NCBI RefSeq assembly: GCF_039880525.1
Contig: NZ_CP156989.1
Location: forward strand, 682,001-746,000
Length of the DNA stretch: 64,000 nt
Source: Agrococcus sp. ProA11
GTDB lineage: Bacteria; Actinomycetota; Actinomycetes; Actinomycetales; Microbacteriaceae
Reading direction: 5' to 3'
A program made the translations under genes and the position numbers. Positions 63,283-64,000 of this stretch are shown here, piece by piece (position 1 is the first letter of the stretch; every line of letters begins with the position of its first letter). Under the pieces are notes generated by a model that searched no databases, had not been told where the DNA came from, and saw only the letters and a list, made by a program, of their open reading frames with translations.

Positions 63283-63363
63283 TCGTCGGGACGGCCGGGA
63301 AGCCGTCGCTGCAGGCAATCTAACGCAGCCCCGCCTGAACACCGCGTGGGAATCGCGCGCGAC

Positions 63364-63369
63364 TAGGCT
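63364..63369 (+). promoter_or_regulatory. Probable -10 of the leuB promoter
   Basis: TAGGCT about 69 nt before the leuB start, leaving a leader of roughly 60 nt. Confidence 0.4.
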
Positions 63370-63437
63370 TGCACCGCGGCCTGCGCGGGTGCAGTGCCGC
63401 GAGTCGACGGGCGCGCAGAGCGCCGCAAGGAGGAAGC

Positions 63438-64000
63438 GTGGAGCAGCTGCGTCTCGCGGTCATCGGAGGAGACGGGATCGGGCCCGAGGTGACGCTGGAG
63501 GCCAGGCGCGCCATGCGCGCCGCGCTCGACGGGGTCGAGCTGGTCGAGACCGAGTACGACCTCGGTGCAGCCCACTTCCTCGAGACCGGCGAGATCCTCG
63601 ACGATGCCACGCTCGCTGCGCTTGCCCAGCACGACGCAATCCTGCTCGGCGCGGTCGGCGGCGATCCCGCCGACCCGCGCCTCGCCGGCGGCATCATCGA
63701 GCGCGGGCTGCTGCTGCGCCTCCGCTTCGCCTTCGACCATCACGTGAACCTGCGCCCCACGCGCCTGCACCCGAAGGTGGAGAGCCCGCTGCGCAACCCG
63801 GGCGAGATCGACTTCGTCGTGGTGCGGGAGGGCACCGAGGGGCCGTACGTCGGCAACGGCGGCTCGCTGCGCACCGGCACCGAGCATGAGATCGCGAACG
63901 AGACGAGCGTCAATACCGCCTTCGGCGTCGACAGGGTCGTGCGCTTCGCGTTCGAGCTTGCCGAGCAGCGTCGTCACACGCTGACCCTCGTGCACAAGAA
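63438..64000 (+). CDS. leuB: 3-isopropylmalate dehydrogenase (3' end outside window)
   Basis: 187 codons are visible from GTG 63438, which has AAGGAGG upstream. [20 protein letters not shown] is the N-terminal isopropylmalate/isocitrate dehydrogenase motif; later come [26 protein letters not shown] and [15 protein letters not shown] with substrate-binding Arg residues. It oxidises 3-isopropylmalate with NAD+ in leucine synthesis. The catalytic Asp cluster lies beyond the edge. The actinobacterial GPYVGNGG form argues against tartrate dehydrogenase. Confidence 0.94.
   Translation, partial: MEQLRLAVIGGDGIGPEVTLEARRAMRAALDGVELVETEYDLGAAHFLETGEILDDATLAALAQHDAILLGAVGGDPADPRLAGGIIERGLLLRLRFAFDHHVNLRPTRLHPKVESPLRNPGEIDFVVVREGTEGPYVGNGGSLRTGTEHEIANETSVNTAFGVDRVVRFAFELAEQRRHTLTLVHK

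Overview
The window is a very GC-rich bacterial chromosome segment with tightly packed genes and many ATGA/GTGA/TGATG start-stop overlaps. Mycothiol S-conjugate amidase, a WhiB regulator, a PdtaS-type kinase and DUF501, DUF4307, DUF2332 and DUF6458 proteins point to an actinobacterium. Gene content and order suggest the family Microbacteriaceae, possibly an Agrococcus-like organism; that last step is inference. There is no rRNA, prophage or CRISPR array; one tRNA and one insertion sequence are present.

Layout. 1-7.6 kb: cell-wall enzyme fragment, mazG, a quinone reductase, hisS, eno, an FtsB/DivIC-like division protein, a DUF501 protein and NDH-2. 7.7-11.5 kb: a TetR-led operon of a PLP deaminase/aldolase and a sugar-lactone oxidase, then lemA. 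11.6-16.8 kb: an SDR, a YcaQ-type glycosylase, an AI-2E-type transporter coupled to ilvA, greA and a DUF4307 protein. 17.2-21.8 kb: mca with a small membrane partner, then an Rv3235-like, SAF-domain and MinD/CpaE-like cluster. 21.8-28.9 kb: TetR/hydrolase pair, PdtaS kinase, WhiB, Bcp peroxiredoxin, tRNA-Lys(CTT), an AlaA-type aminotransferase, a sugar kinase and small membrane proteins.

29-39.4 kb is the most accessory-looking part. A TetR gene with paired operators leads an MMPL exporter fused to a decayed ABC-ATPase-like tail and a YhgE/Pip membrane protein. It is followed by a four-gene biosynthetic operon (KASIII-like, GT2, P450, AMP ligase). A broken NmrA-like gene and a TIM-barrel isomerase-like gene lie next to it. 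41.2-46.3 kb is the isoleucine/valine pathway (ilvD, ilvB, ilvN, ilvC) ending in a strong terminator.

46.6-54.5 kb carries a DUF2332 gene and an FAD-Rieske oxidoreductase. Next comes a 58-bp-period REP array whose fourth unit is split by a complete IS110-family element with a predicted bridge-RNA region. An iron ABC operon preceded by a DtxR-like box follows. 54.5-64 kb holds membrane proteins, two more TetR/target pairs, serA, DoxX, a GAF histidine kinase and the start of leuB.

Two themes recur. Many starts have a TANNNT -10 hexamer only 6-8 nt upstream and no Shine-Dalgarno, so they should yield leaderless mRNAs. TetR genes repeatedly sit beside clean palindromes that overlap these promoters. 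The isoleucine/valine genes, ilvA, serA and leuB together give most of the branched-chain and serine routes.
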